Positions 15,692 through 23,819 of a stretch of 64,000 nt of DNA are shown in pieces. The notes below the pieces were generated by a model, which was given only the letters and a program-made list of their open reading frames with translations, was not told the DNA's origin and did no database searches. The position numbers were made by a program, and so were the translations under genes. Source of the stretch: JASHSH01 sp036490215 (lineage in GTDB: Bacteria > Pseudomonadota > Alphaproteobacteria > Rhodospirillales > Magnetospirillaceae); the NCBI GenBank assembly GCA_036490215.1, contig DASXEH010000060.1:47048-111047 (forward strand), given 5' to 3'. Within the stretch, counting starts at the first letter, position 1. Each line of letters begins with the position of its first letter.

Positions 15692-16993
15692 ATGGCCAAA
15701 GACAAGCGCGAACCTGTCGTCGTCCGCCCCGAAGATATCGATCCGCATCACGATTGGAGCCGGCCGATCATGGCGCTGGGCCAGATGGCGGTCGATTTCG
15801 AGCAGCGCGTCGATTTCCGCCGCCTGCACAAGTACCGTCTCGGCCGTACGCGCATCGCGCTCGCGCAATCGGGCCTCGGCGCGATCCTGACCTTCGATCA
15901 GCACAACATCCGCTATATCTCGTCGACCGTGATCGGCGAATGGGCGCGCGACAAATTGACGCGCTATTGCCTGCTCACCGGCAATGGCGATCCCTATGTC
16001 TGGGATTTCGGCTCGGCCGCCAAGCATCACCGGCTCTACGCGCCCTGGCTGCATCACGATCATTGCCGCGCCGGTCTGCTGGGTCTGCGTGGCGCGATCC
16101 ACCCCAATGTCGGCCTGTTCCGCAGGGCCGCCGAAGAGATCAAATCGATCCTGGTGGAAGAGGGCGTGGCCGACATGCCGATCGGCGTCGATCTGGTCGA
16201 ACCGCCGATGCTGTTCGAGCTGCAGCGCGTCGGCCTCGATGTGCGCGACGGCCAGCAGATGATGCTCGATGCGCGCGAGATCAAAAGCCAGGACGAGCTG
16301 ATGTTGCTCAACACCTCGGCGGCAATGGTTGACGGCACCTATTGGAAAATCGCCGAGGCGTTGAAGCCGGGCGTGCGAGAAAGCCAGATCGTCGCGCTGG
16401 CCAATCACGATCTCTACGAAAAAGGATCGGACTGCGTTGAAGCGATCAACGCGATTTCGGGCGAACGCTGTTCGCCCCATCCGCACAACTTCACCGACCG
16501 CCTGCTGCGTCCCGGCGATCAGGCGTTCTTCGACATCATCCAGTCCTATATGGGCTATCGCACCTGCTACTACCGCACCTTTGCCGTCGGTCGGGCGACG
16601 GTGTCGCAGAAGGATGCGTACAAGCGTGCCCGCGAATGGATCGATACGGCGATCGCCATGATCAAGCCCGGCGTGCGTTCCGATCATGTCGCCGAATCCT
16701 GGCCGAAGGCCGAAGAGATCGGTTTCAATGGCGAGATGGATGCGTTCGGCCTCGAATTCGCCCACGGGCTGGGGCTGGGACTGCACGAGCGCCCGATCAT
16801 CAGCCGGCTCAATTCCTTCACCGAGCCGACCGAGATCAAGACCGGCATGGTCTTCGCGCTCGAGACCTATTGCCCGGCATCGGACGGCATCTCGGCGGCG
16901 CGCATCGAAGAGGAAGTCGTGGTCACCGACACCGGCTGCAAGGTGATCACGCTCTATCCGGCACAAGACCTGCCGGTCGCCAACGAATATTGA
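15692..16993 (+). CDS. M24-family (pita-bread fold) metallohydrolase-like protein with an altered metal site
   Basis: The 433-residue protein has a creatinase-like N-terminal domain (FDQHNIRYISSTVIGEWARD) and a C-terminal M24 domain from about 200. Expected ligands are D281 (FFDIIQSYMGYR), H358 (EFAHGLGLGLHE), E391 (FALETYC) and E406 (ARIEEEV). Where the second metal aspartate should be, three residues before Arg-Thr, the sequence has Cys292 (TCYYRTF). The family includes Xaa-Pro peptidases, creatinase and the DMSP lyase DddP, so a lyase or hydrolase acting on a small substrate is possible. The ATG with AGGAAACGCGAGGG upstream was chosen over frames reaching into the repeat. The next gene begins 29 bases after its stop. 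Confidence 0.8.
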   Translation: MAKDKREPVVVRPEDIDPHHDWSRPIMALGQMAVDFEQRVDFRRLHKYRLGRTRIALAQSGLGAILTFDQHNIRYISSTVIGEWARDKLTRYCLLTGNGDPYVWDFGSAAKHHRLYAPWLHHDHCRAGLLGLRGAIHPNVGLFRRAAEEIKSILVEEGVADMPIGVDLVEPPMLFELQRVGLDVRDGQQMMLDAREIKSQDELMLLNTSAAMVDGTYWKIAEALKPGVRESQIVALANHDLYEKGSDCVEAINAISGERCSPHPHNFTDRLLRPGDQAFFDIIQSYMGYRTCYYRTFAVGRATVSQKDAYKRAREWIDTAIAMIKPGVRSDHVAESWPKAEEIGFNGEMDAFGLEFAHGLGLGLHERPIISRLNSFTEPTEIKTGMVFALETYCPASDGISAARIEEEVVVTDTGCKVITLYPAQDLPVANEY

Positions 16994-17022
16994 ACGAACA
17001 GCAAAAGCTCCCGGAGGAAGAA

Positions 17023-17970
17023 ATGGAAATCGGTTGGATCGGCATCGGCCGCATGGGCGCCGCGATGGCGGAGCGTGTACTCAAGGCCAAGCACCCGCTG
17101 AAGGTGTGGAACCGCACGCGGTCGAAGGCCGAGCCTTTGGCGAAGCTCGGCGCGACCATCGTCGATTCGATGGAAGCGCTGCGCGGCGCCGATGTGGTGA
17201 TCACCATGCTCTCCACCGGCAAGGATCTGGCCGAGGTCTGCTTCGGCAAGGGTGGCCTCGCCGCCGATGACGCCGCCAAGGTGCCGGGCATCATCGTCGA
17301 TTGCTCGACCATCGGCATGGAGGAATCGAAAGAGATTCGCGACAAGCTGGCGGCGAAGGGTGTGCAGTTCCTAGCCGCACCCGTCAGCGGCAATCCGAAA
17401 TGCGTGGTGGCCGGCAAGCTCTCCTGCATCGTCTCCGGCCCGAAGGCGGCGTTCGACAAGGTCGATCCGATCCTCGGTGCTTTCGCCGTAAGGGGCGTGA
17501 CCTATGCCGGCGACGGCGATCTCGCGCGGATTTGCAAGATCGCCCACAACGTCTTCCTCGGCGTCGTCATCGAGAATCTGATCGAGATCACGCTGCTGGC
17601 GGAAAAGGCTGGCGTGCCGCGCCACGCCTTTCTCAAATTCATGAACAACAGCGTGATGGGTTCGGTCTTCACCCAGTACAAATCACCGGCGCTGGCAAAT
17701 CTCGATTTCACCACCACCTTCACCGTGCCGCTGTTGCGCAAGGATCTCGATCTCGGTCTCGACGCGGCTCATAAGATGGGCGTGGCGATGCCGATCACCA
17801 CCGCGACGCGCGAGGTTCTGCAATCGCATTACGGCATCGCCAAATCCAAGACCGACCCCGAGGCCTATCTGGCCCAGGATTTTGCCACGCTGATCGAAAC
17901 GCTGGCGCTGCATTCGGGCATGACGGTCACGCCTGACAACGTGCCGGTGCCGAGCGGCCTCGAAGTCTAA
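17023..17970 (+). CDS. NAD(P)-dependent beta-hydroxyacid dehydrogenase (3-hydroxyisobutyrate/tartronate semialdehyde reductase family)
   Basis: The 315-residue protein opens with the Rossmann motif IGWIGIGRMGAAMAERVL, has the substrate loop FLAAPVSGNPKCVVAGKLSC, and the catalytic lysine in LARICKIAHNVFLGVVIENL at about residue 170. It ends in a helical dimer domain. Family members interconvert 3-hydroxy acids and semialdehydes. GGAGGAAG precedes the ATG, and the gene follows the M24 gene by 29 bases, so both share a transcript. It is distant from the 6-phosphogluconate dehydrogenase at 19123, which has the same fold. Confidence 0.88.
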   Translation: MEIGWIGIGRMGAAMAERVLKAKHPLKVWNRTRSKAEPLAKLGATIVDSMEALRGADVVITMLSTGKDLAEVCFGKGGLAADDAAKVPGIIVDCSTIGMEESKEIRDKLAAKGVQFLAAPVSGNPKCVVAGKLSCIVSGPKAAFDKVDPILGAFAVRGVTYAGDGDLARICKIAHNVFLGVVIENLIEITLLAEKAGVPRHAFLKFMNNSVMGSVFTQYKSPALANLDFTTTFTVPLLRKDLDLGLDAAHKMGVAMPITTATREVLQSHYGIAKSKTDPEAYLAQDFATLIETLALHSGMTVTPDNVPVPSGLEV

Positions 17971-17997
17971 GGCGAGCTTACTTTGTGGCCCATCTTT

Positions 17998-18094
17998 CGT
18001 GCGACGTATACGTCGCACGCTACGCTCGCACCTCAAGATGAGGATTTTCTTTGAAAGAGAACCCTCATGATGAGGTGCTTTGCGAAAGCAAAGC
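17998..18094. repeat. Cluster of palindromes downstream of the hydroxyacid dehydrogenase gene
   Basis: Three hairpins follow one another: CGTGCGACG-tata-CGTCGCACG at 17998-18019, CCTCATGATGAGG at 18063-18075, and GCTTTG-cgaaag-CAAAGC at 18077-18094. CTCAAGATGAGG also occurs between them. The set resembles the CTCATCCTGAGG-type element at 6632-6744. It may also terminate the upstream operon and the oppositely oriented small-protein genes. Confidence 0.55.
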
Positions 18095-18127
18095 CTCGAA
18101 CCCTGGCAGCGAAGTTGCTTTCGCTGC

Positions 18128-18202
18128 TCAGTGGAATATCAGATACCCGATGATCAATACGGGAATCGGTACGCCGATGAGCCACAGGAACGCGTATTTC
18201 AT
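18128..18202 (-). CDS. 24-residue single-span membrane peptide, translationally coupled
   Basis: A short frame reads MKYAFLWLIGVPIPVLIIGY and ends LIFH. Almost the whole peptide is one hydrophobic helix broken by a PIP turn. A perfect Shine-Dalgarno AAGGAGG lies six bases upstream, inside the end of the preceding gene, and the ATG overlaps that gene's TGA (ATGA). These two signs make real translation likely although the gene is far below usual annotation limits. It would insert in the inner membrane. Similar tiny L/I/V-rich peptides with an internal G-V-P-I-P motif occur in proteobacteria, as far as I recall, without assigned function. Confidence 0.75.
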   Translation of the reverse strand: MKYAFLWLIGVPIPVLIIGYLIFH

Positions 18203-18537
18203 GCCGACCTCCTTCTTGCTGTTTTCCGTGCCGTCGTCTTGCGAGTGGTCGCGCGAGTGCGGGCACCCTTCTTAGCCGAGGCTGAGCGCGCACTCTTAGG
18301 GCGCGATGCTGCAGCCTTGCCGCCGAGCTTGCCGCCCTTACGCGACGGACCTTTGTTGATCTTCTTGCCGCGGCCTGAGCCGTTCTTCTTGCCGCCGCCG
18401 GTGATTTTGTTGACCACCGCCCAGGCGCGGCCGGCCGCCTCGTCTTCACCCATGCCGCGGGCTTCCATGCTCTCTTCGATGTGACGGGCCTGGCGCTTCT
18501 GCTGGTCGCTGTATTTCGTCTTGTCGCCGCGAGCCAT
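18199..18537 (-). CDS. Small basic protein with histone H1-like tail (plasmid-stabilisation-protein-like)
   Basis: The 112-residue protein starts MARGDKTKYSDQQKRQARHI and contains RAWAVVNKITGGGKKNGSGR, a pattern annotated in many proteobacteria as a plasmid stabilisation protein. From about residue 55 it turns into a Lys/Arg/Ala/Ser tail (KGGKLGGKAAASRPKSARSA, then TRKTTARKTARRRSA) like the DNA-binding tail of histone H1 or AlgP. Binding to nucleic acid is likely; a role in plasmid maintenance is not supported here. Its last codons contain the ribosome site of the 24-residue peptide, so the two are co-expressed. Confidence 0.7.
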   Translation of the reverse strand: MARGDKTKYSDQQKRQARHIEESMEARGMGEDEAAGRAWAVVNKITGGGKKNGSGRGKKINKGPSRKGGKLGGKAAASRPKSARSASAKKGARTRATTRKTTARKTARRRSA

Positions 18538-18557
18538 GCCTCGACTCCTTCTCTTCA

Positions 18558-18571
18558 GTGATGCGCATCAC
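18558..18571. promoter_or_regulatory. Perfect 14-bp palindrome upstream of the basic-protein gene
   Basis: GTGATGCGCATCAC is a perfect palindrome 21 bases upstream of the start codon of the minus-strand basic-protein gene. Its place in the leader or core promoter suggests an operator. No regulator is encoded next to it. Confidence 0.35.
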
Positions 18572-18794
18572 CACCAATAACGAGCGAGGCTGGCCAAAGA
18601 TCGCGGCAGGATAAGGAGAAAGCTGGGGCAGGACCCATCGACCACAGAAAAGTAACCAGCATTATCCGCTGATCAGGCGAGTATGGCGGGCGCGGCACGG
18701 GCCAGCCCTTTTTACGCCGCAAAAGAAGACGACTCTGCGAATGACACGACGGACAACGTCGGGCCTTTGGGATTCGCAAAGAAAGGAACCGATT

Positions 18795-18974
18795 ATGCTC
18801 TATTGGAGCGCTGTCTTTTTCGTGATCGCCCTGATTGCAGCCCTGCTGGGCTTCACGGGCATCACGATCATCTCGGTCGAGATCGCGAAGATCCTGTTCT
18901 TCGTGTTCCTGATCCTCTTCCTCGTGTCGCTGGTTGGTGGCCTGTTCTCGGGCCGCCGCCCCCCGGCATTGTGA
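18795..18974 (+). CDS. DUF1328-family small membrane protein (YtjA-like)
   Basis: The 59-residue protein is two membrane helices, MLYWSAVFFVIALIAALLGF and EIAKILFFVFLILFLVSLVG, with the short basic end SGRRPPAL. This is the DUF1328 pattern, a widespread family of two-helix inner membrane proteins often found with stress genes. The internal ATG with AAAGGAACC upstream is used rather than an 18-residue longer frame. It is divergent from the basic protein and 24-residue peptide, which suggests a shared stress-responsive region at 18538-18794; I see no clear sigma-factor motif there. Confidence 0.88.
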   Translation: MLYWSAVFFVIALIAALLGFTGITIISVEIAKILFFVFLILFLVSLVGGLFSGRRPPAL

Positions 18975-19122
18975 TCGTCTGACGTCAGTTCTGTGACGGC
19001 ACACGGCGGCGCCGCTGGCAAACAGCGGCGCCGTTGGTGTTTCTACGAGCGGATGGCGGCCCGCCCCGATAACGGGCAGAATGGGTTTTCCTCTCGCGCT
19101 CATTCTTTCGGGGAGCCAAAAA

Positions 19123-20100
19123 ATGCAAATCGGAGTCATCGGCCTGGGTCGCATGGGCGGAAACATCGTCCGGCGGCTGACCAAGGCCGGGCATAACTGC
19201 GTTGTCTACGATCGTGCGGCCGACGTGGTCGGCGCCCTGGCCAAGGAAAAGAACGTCACCGGCGTTGGCGATCTGCAAGCCATGGTCAAAGCGCTGACCC
19301 CGCCGCGCGCCGTGTGGGTGATGCTGCCGGCCGGCAAGATCACCGAGGACTGCGTCAACGAACTCGCTGGCTTGATGTCGGCGGGCGACGCAATCATCGA
19401 TGGCGGCAATTCCTTCTGGCAGGACGATATCCGCCGCGGCACCGAACTCGCCAAGAAGAAGATCGACTATATGGATGTCGGCACCAGCGGCGGCGTCTGG
19501 GGGTTGGAGCGCGGCTACTGTCTGATGGTCGGCGGAGCCAAGGCAGCCTTCGAACGCCTCGATTCGATCTTCGCCACCCTCGCGCCCGGCAAAGGCTCTG
19601 TGCCCGAGACACCAAACCGCTCGGGCGATCCGCGCGCCGAGCAGGGCTATCTCCATGTCGGTCCGGTCGGCGCCGGGCACTTCGTGAAGATGGTCCATAA
19701 CGGCATCGAATATGGCCTGATGCAGGCCTTTGCCGAAGGCTTCGACATTCTGAAGCATGCCGACAGCGAACAACTGCCGCCGGAACGCCGTCTCAGTCTG
19801 AATGTGGCGGACATTGCCGAAGTCTGGCGGCGCGGCAGCGTGGTCTCGTCCTGGCTGCTCGATCTGACGGCTCAGGCACTGGCCACCGACTCGGCCCTGG
19901 ACGGCTATTCCGCACAGGTCGACGATTCAGGCGAGGGGCGCTGGACGATCAATGCGGCGATCGACGAAGCCGTGCCCGCCGAGGTGCTGTCGGCCGCGCT
20001 CTATACCCGCTTCCGCTCGCGCGACCGGGTCAATTTCGCCGAGAAGCTGCTCTCCGCCATGCGCAAAGGCTTCGGCGGCCACGTGCCGTTGAAGAAGTGA
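19123..20100 (+). CDS. gnd: 6-phosphogluconate dehydrogenase, decarboxylating, short form
   Basis: The 325-residue enzyme converts 6-phosphogluconate to ribulose 5-phosphate and CO2. It has the cofactor motif IGVIGLGRMGGNIVRRL, substrate-binding DGGNSFWQDDIRRG and DVGTSGGVWGLERGYCLMVG, and the catalytic lysine in HFVKMVHNGIEYGLMQAF. It is about 150 residues shorter than the E. coli Gnd type and matches the YqeC/GndA group, usually NAD-dependent. GGGGAG lies eight bases before the ATG. It converges on the transaldolase gene, another pentose-phosphate enzyme, with a palindromic repeat between them. No zwf is visible in the window. Confidence 0.9.
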   Translation: MQIGVIGLGRMGGNIVRRLTKAGHNCVVYDRAADVVGALAKEKNVTGVGDLQAMVKALTPPRAVWVMLPAGKITEDCVNELAGLMSAGDAIIDGGNSFWQDDIRRGTELAKKKIDYMDVGTSGGVWGLERGYCLMVGGAKAAFERLDSIFATLAPGKGSVPETPNRSGDPRAEQGYLHVGPVGAGHFVKMVHNGIEYGLMQAFAEGFDILKHADSEQLPPERRLSLNVADIAEVWRRGSVVSSWLLDLTAQALATDSALDGYSAQVDDSGEGRWTINAAIDEAVPAEVLSAALYTRFRSRDRVNFAEKLLSAMRKGFGGHVPLKK

Positions 20101-20128
20101 CGAGGACGCGGAGTATTTAATTTGGGAC

Positions 20129-20215
20129 GTCATGCCCGGCCTTGAGCCGGGCATCCACGTCTTCTTTCTGTACTCGGGTAAAGGCGTGGATCGCCGGGTC
20201 AAGCCCGGCGATGAC
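20129..20215. repeat. GTC...CCA...TGG...GAC paired-hairpin element, GCCCGG subfamily (copy 3)
   Basis: GTC, hairpin ATGCCCGG/CCGGGCAT, CCACG, spacer, CGTGG, hairpin ATCGCCGGG/CCCGGCGAT, GAC. It fills the gap between the convergent gnd and tal genes and may terminate both. Confidence 0.85.
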
Positions 20216-20236
20216 GCTATTTAAAACTCCCGTATC

Positions 20237-21370
20237 TTAAGCCGCCTTGCTGGCGCGTTTGCTCTTCACGGCGCCGAGCAGCGTGTCGAACGCGGTTTCG
20301 AACTGCTTCACACCGTCGGCGACGAGGTGGTCCATGATCGGGCCGAGATCGATCCCGCCCGCCGACACGCCGTCGAATACCTTATGCGCGCCAGCCACGT
20401 CTTCGAGCAGGCTCTCGCGCACTTTGCCATGGTCGCGGAAGGCGTCCATGGTGGCGGGCGGCATGGTGTTGACCGTGTCGGGCCCGATCAACTCGTCGAT
20501 ATAGAGCGTGTCGGGATAGGCCTTATTCTTGGTGCCGGTGCTGGCCCAGAGCAGGCGCTGCACCTTGGCGCCCTTGGCCGCCAAAGCCTTCCAGCGCGGG
20601 CTGGCAAGCACCGTGAGATAATGCTGATAGGCGAGCTTGGCATTGGCGATGGCGAACTTGCCGCGCAATGGCGACAGCGCTCCGGCCTTGGGATCCTTGG
20701 CCGCGATCTTCTTCTCGATCGCATCGTCGACCATGCTGTCGATGCGGCTGACGAAGAAGCTGGCCACGCTGCCGATCTTGTCGACCGGCTGGCCCTTGGC
20801 GGCGCGTGCCTCAAGACCCGCAACATAGGCCTCGATGGTCGCCTTATAGGCATCCTGCGAGAACAGCAGGGTGATGTTGATATTGAGTCCATCGGCGGTC
20901 AGCTGCTGGATCGCCGGAATGCCGGCCTTGGTGCCCGGCACCTTCACCATCAGATTGTCGCGGCCGACGGTCTTCCACAGGCGGCGCGCTTCTTCGATCG
21001 TGCCGTTGGTGTCGTTCGCCAGCTTCGGCGAGACTTCGAGACTGATGAAACCGTCCTTGCCGCCGGTCTTGTCATAGACCACGCGCAGCTGGTCGGCCGC
21101 CTTTTGAATGTCGGCGATGGCCATATGCTCGTAAAGCTCGACATCGCCGATCGCCTTGTTGGCGGCGACGGCGGAGACGATATCGGCATCGTATTTGCCG
21201 CTGGCGATGGCCTTCTCGAAAATCGAGGGATTCGAGGTCATACCGGTCAGCCCGTCGCGGTCGATCAGCGTCTTCAATTCGCCGTCGAACAGATCGCGCC
21301 GCAGATAGTCCAGCCACACGGCCTGGCCGCGCTGGCCGAGTTGACGCAGGGGATTCGCTTTATCCGTCAT
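20237..21370 (-). CDS. tal: Transaldolase
   Basis: The 377-residue protein is a TIM-barrel transaldolase of the longer, actinobacterial/alphaproteobacterial type. Visible signatures are GLTGMTSNPSIFEKAI, the VKVPGTKAGIPAIQQLTADG strand, NINITLLFS, and the late segment LLWASTGTKNKAYPDTLYID. It moves a dihydroxyacetone unit between sugar phosphates in the non-oxidative pentose phosphate pathway. It is divergent from an iron-dependent alcohol dehydrogenase, with 156 bases between the start codons, and convergent with gnd. Confidence 0.92.
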   Translation of the reverse strand: MTDKANPLRQLGQRGQAVWLDYLRRDLFDGELKTLIDRDGLTGMTSNPSIFEKAIASGKYDADIVSAVAANKAIGDVELYEHMAIADIQKAADQLRVVYDKTGGKDGFISLEVSPKLANDTNGTIEEARRLWKTVGRDNLMVKVPGTKAGIPAIQQLTADGLNINITLLFSQDAYKATIEAYVAGLEARAAKGQPVDKIGSVASFFVSRIDSMVDDAIEKKIAAKDPKAGALSPLRGKFAIANAKLAYQHYLTVLASPRWKALAAKGAKVQRLLWASTGTKNKAYPDTLYIDELIGPDTVNTMPPATMDAFRDHGKVRESLLEDVAGAHKVFDGVSAGGIDLGPIMDHLVADGVKQFETAFDTLLGAVKSKRASKAA

Positions 21371-21526
21371 GGTGTTGCCTCCCGATCGATCGTCGGTCTT
21401 AGGGTTACCCGATACTATATAGGATTGGGCTCTGGCGATACACCCGTGCCCACCCCGACTATCGAGGATAGATTGGCATAAGAGGCTGCCACCGCTACAC
21501 TTTTGGGACAGCAACGGGACATTGGA

Positions 21527-22684
21527 ATGAAACAATTCACCTTCAATACGGCCGGCCGGATCGTTTTCGGCGAAGGCAGCGTGGCGCGGCTGGGTGAGAT
21601 CGCTGCAGCGCAACTGGGACGACGCATCGTCCTGGTCACCGATCCCGGCCTGTTGAAAGCCGGCGTGATCGAACCGGCACTGAAGTCCCTGGCCGAGGCC
21701 AAGATCGAGGTGTCGGTCTATTCCGATGTCGAGGCCGATCCGCCGGAACATGTGATCGAAGGTGCGGCTGCGGCGGCGCGGGCGTTCAAGGCCGAGGCTG
21801 TGATCGGCCTGGGCGGCGGGTCGTCGATGGACACGGCGAAGCTGGTCGCGTTGTTGGCGACGGGCCGCGAGAAACTTGGCGACATCTACGGCATCGGCAA
21901 CGCCAAGGGGCCGCGCCTGCCGCTGCTATTGGCGCCGACCACCGCCGGCACGGGATCGGAAGTCACGCCGATTTCGATCGTCACCACTGGTGGCGCCGAG
22001 AAGAAAGGCGTGGTCTCGCCGATCATCCTGCCCGATATCGCGTTGCTCGATCCCGACCTAACGATCGGTCTGCCGCCGCATGTCACCGCGGCCACCGGTG
22101 TCGACGCGATGGTGCATGCGATCGAGGCCTATGCCTCGGCCAGCCCCAATAACAATCCGGTGTCGCGGGCATTGGCGCAGGAGGCGCTGCGTCTGCTGGG
22201 CGGATCGATCGAGCGCGCGGTGGCCGTGGGGTCGGACAAGAAAGCGCGTGGCGATATGCTGCTGGGCGCGATGCTGGCCGGCCAGGCTTTCGCCAATTCG
22301 CCGGTGGCGGCGGTGCATGCACTGGCCTATCCGATCGGCGGGCATTACCACGTGCCGCACGGTCTCTCGAATGCGCTGATGCTGTCGCATGTGCTGCGCT
22401 TCAACGCCGAGACGGCCGCGATGGCCTATACCGAGATCGCGCCTTGCGCTTTTCCCGAATTGGCCGAACTCGGCTCGCAGGCGCGCGCGATGGCGCTGGC
22501 GGAAAAGCTCGCCGCGCTGTCGACGCGCATCGGGTTGCAACAGCGGCTACGCGATGTCGGCATTCCTGCCGATGCCGTGCCGATGCTGGCCGCGGACGCG
22601 ATGAAGCAAACGCGGCTGCTGGTCAACAACCCGCGTACCGTCACCGAGAAAGACGCGCTGCGCCTCTACGAAGCGGCGTGGTAG
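21527..22684 (+). CDS. Iron-containing alcohol dehydrogenase
   Basis: The 385-residue protein belongs to the group III iron-dependent dehydrogenases. It has the nucleotide-binding loop GLGGGSSMDTAKLVALL, LLLAPTTAGTGSEVTPIS, and the metal ligands in GVDAMVHAIEAYAS (Asp and His) and VHALAYPIGGHYHVPHG (two His). Such enzymes oxidise alcohols or reduce aldehydes; related groups include maleylacetate reductase and 1,3-propanediol dehydrogenase. Without close relatives to compare, the substrate cannot be named. It starts at the ATG following ATTGGA; an alternative start is eight codons upstream. Confidence 0.88.
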   Translation: MKQFTFNTAGRIVFGEGSVARLGEIAAAQLGRRIVLVTDPGLLKAGVIEPALKSLAEAKIEVSVYSDVEADPPEHVIEGAAAAARAFKAEAVIGLGGGSSMDTAKLVALLATGREKLGDIYGIGNAKGPRLPLLLAPTTAGTGSEVTPISIVTTGGAEKKGVVSPIILPDIALLDPDLTIGLPPHVTAATGVDAMVHAIEAYASASPNNNPVSRALAQEALRLLGGSIERAVAVGSDKKARGDMLLGAMLAGQAFANSPVAAVHALAYPIGGHYHVPHGLSNALMLSHVLRFNAETAAMAYTEIAPCAFPELAELGSQARAMALAEKLAALSTRIGLQQRLRDVGIPADAVPMLAADAMKQTRLLVNNPRTVTEKDALRLYEAAW

Positions 22685-22688
22685 GGCG

Positions 22689-23561
22689 CTAGTCCTTCAC
22701 CAGCCGTCGGTAGAGGTGCCAGGTCGCGTGGCCGAGCGCCGGCAGCACCACGATCAGCCCGATGAACAGCGGGATCGCGCCGAGGATCAGCCCGGCCGTA
22801 ACCATCAAGCCCCATAGCGCGATCGGGCCCGGATTGGCCATCACCGCGCGGAATGACGTGGTGACCGCCGTGTCGAGGCCGCAGTCGCGATCCACCATCA
22901 TCGGGAAGGCGACGACGCTCATCGTCATAGCCAGCAGCGCGAACAGGAAGCCGACGACGACGCCGACCACGATCATCTCAAGCCCGGCGGTGGTGCCGAA
23001 CAGGTCGCGGACGAACGTGTCGTAGGATGTCGGCAGATCGGGACCCATCGTGGCCAGATAGATCTGCCAAGCCGCGAAGATCCACACCAGGAAGAGCAGC
23101 GCCAGGCCGATCGCGAGGATGGCGATACTGCCGATGGCCGGACGTTGCAGAACAGCGGGGCCGTTGAGCCAGTTGGTGTCGAGATTCTCCTCGCGCCGCC
23201 GGCTCATTTCATAGAGGCCCACCGCGAAGGCCGGGCCGATGATGGCGAAACCCGAGGCGAGTGGGAACAGCAGGGGCAACAGATAGGCACCCATCACGGC
23301 GCTGGCGAGAATCGCGACGACGATGGGATAGACGAAGATCAGGAAGAAGACGTCGCTGCGATAGGCTTCCATATCGGCAAAGCCGCTGCGCATCGCGTCG
23401 ATCAGATCGTGGGTGGTGATGCGGCGTACGGCCGGCGCGGGCGAATGCGCCATTTCGCCGACATGGTGAAGGGCGGGACCGATCGTGCCGATGCCATGCG
23501 CGACATGCTCGACCTGCGAAATGGTCCAGGCCATCGGATCTCTGATTGTGTGTTCTGTCAT
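22689..23561 (-). CDS. DUF2189 integral membrane protein
   Basis: The 290-residue protein has a soluble N-terminus with the family stretch VRRITTHDLIDAMRSGFADM, then about six membrane helices (FFLIFVYPIVVAILASAVMG, LPLLFPLASGFAIIGPAFAV, IAILAIGLALLFLVWIFAAW and later ones). PAFAVGLYEMSRRREENLD between helices 2 and 3 is characteristic. The DUF2189 family is of unknown function and resembles putative small-molecule channels or cytochrome-associated proteins. The start at 23561 fits the first methionine before the family start. It converges on the alcohol dehydrogenase gene with four bases between stops. Confidence 0.85.
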   Translation of the reverse strand: MTEHTIRDPMAWTISQVEHVAHGIGTIGPALHHVGEMAHSPAPAVRRITTHDLIDAMRSGFADMEAYRSDVFFLIFVYPIVVAILASAVMGAYLLPLLFPLASGFAIIGPAFAVGLYEMSRRREENLDTNWLNGPAVLQRPAIGSIAILAIGLALLFLVWIFAAWQIYLATMGPDLPTSYDTFVRDLFGTTAGLEMIVVGVVVGFLFALLAMTMSVVAFPMMVDRDCGLDTAVTTSFRAVMANPGPIALWGLMVTAGLILGAIPLFIGLIVVLPALGHATWHLYRRLVKD

Positions 23562-23736
23562 GGGTGTTTCTCCCGAACCTGAGGGCGAGGAAAAACGTCT
23601 GCCGCCGGCCGGAGAACGAGCATCCGAACCAGTCAGTGACACGGCAGGATGATTGAGCGAACTATAGCAGCGTGCGCCCTGCGCCTTCAAAGGGCGCAAA
23701 CGATTGTGCCGCAGCGCAATGACGAATCCTTCCTGT

Positions 23737-23815
23737 GTCATTGCGAGAAGCGATAGCGACGAAGCAATCCAGATTGTGCGCGACGGTGGATTGCTTCGCG
23801 ATTGCTCGCAATAAC
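23737..23815. repeat. GTC...CCA...TGG...GAC paired-hairpin element, ATTGC subfamily (copy 4)
   Basis: GTC, ATTGCGAG...GAAGCAAT, CCA, spacer, TGG, ATTGCTTC...CTCGCAAT, then AAC in place of GAC. The two halves also pair with each other (GAAGCAATCCA with TGGATTGCTTC). It is near-identical in plan to the copy at 58765-58856. Confidence 0.85.
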
Positions 23816-23819
23816 AGGT

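Noticed and set aside
18199..18537. Plasmid maintenance module
   Set aside because: The similarity is only to a misnamed family; there is no toxin, partition gene or plasmid origin nearby.
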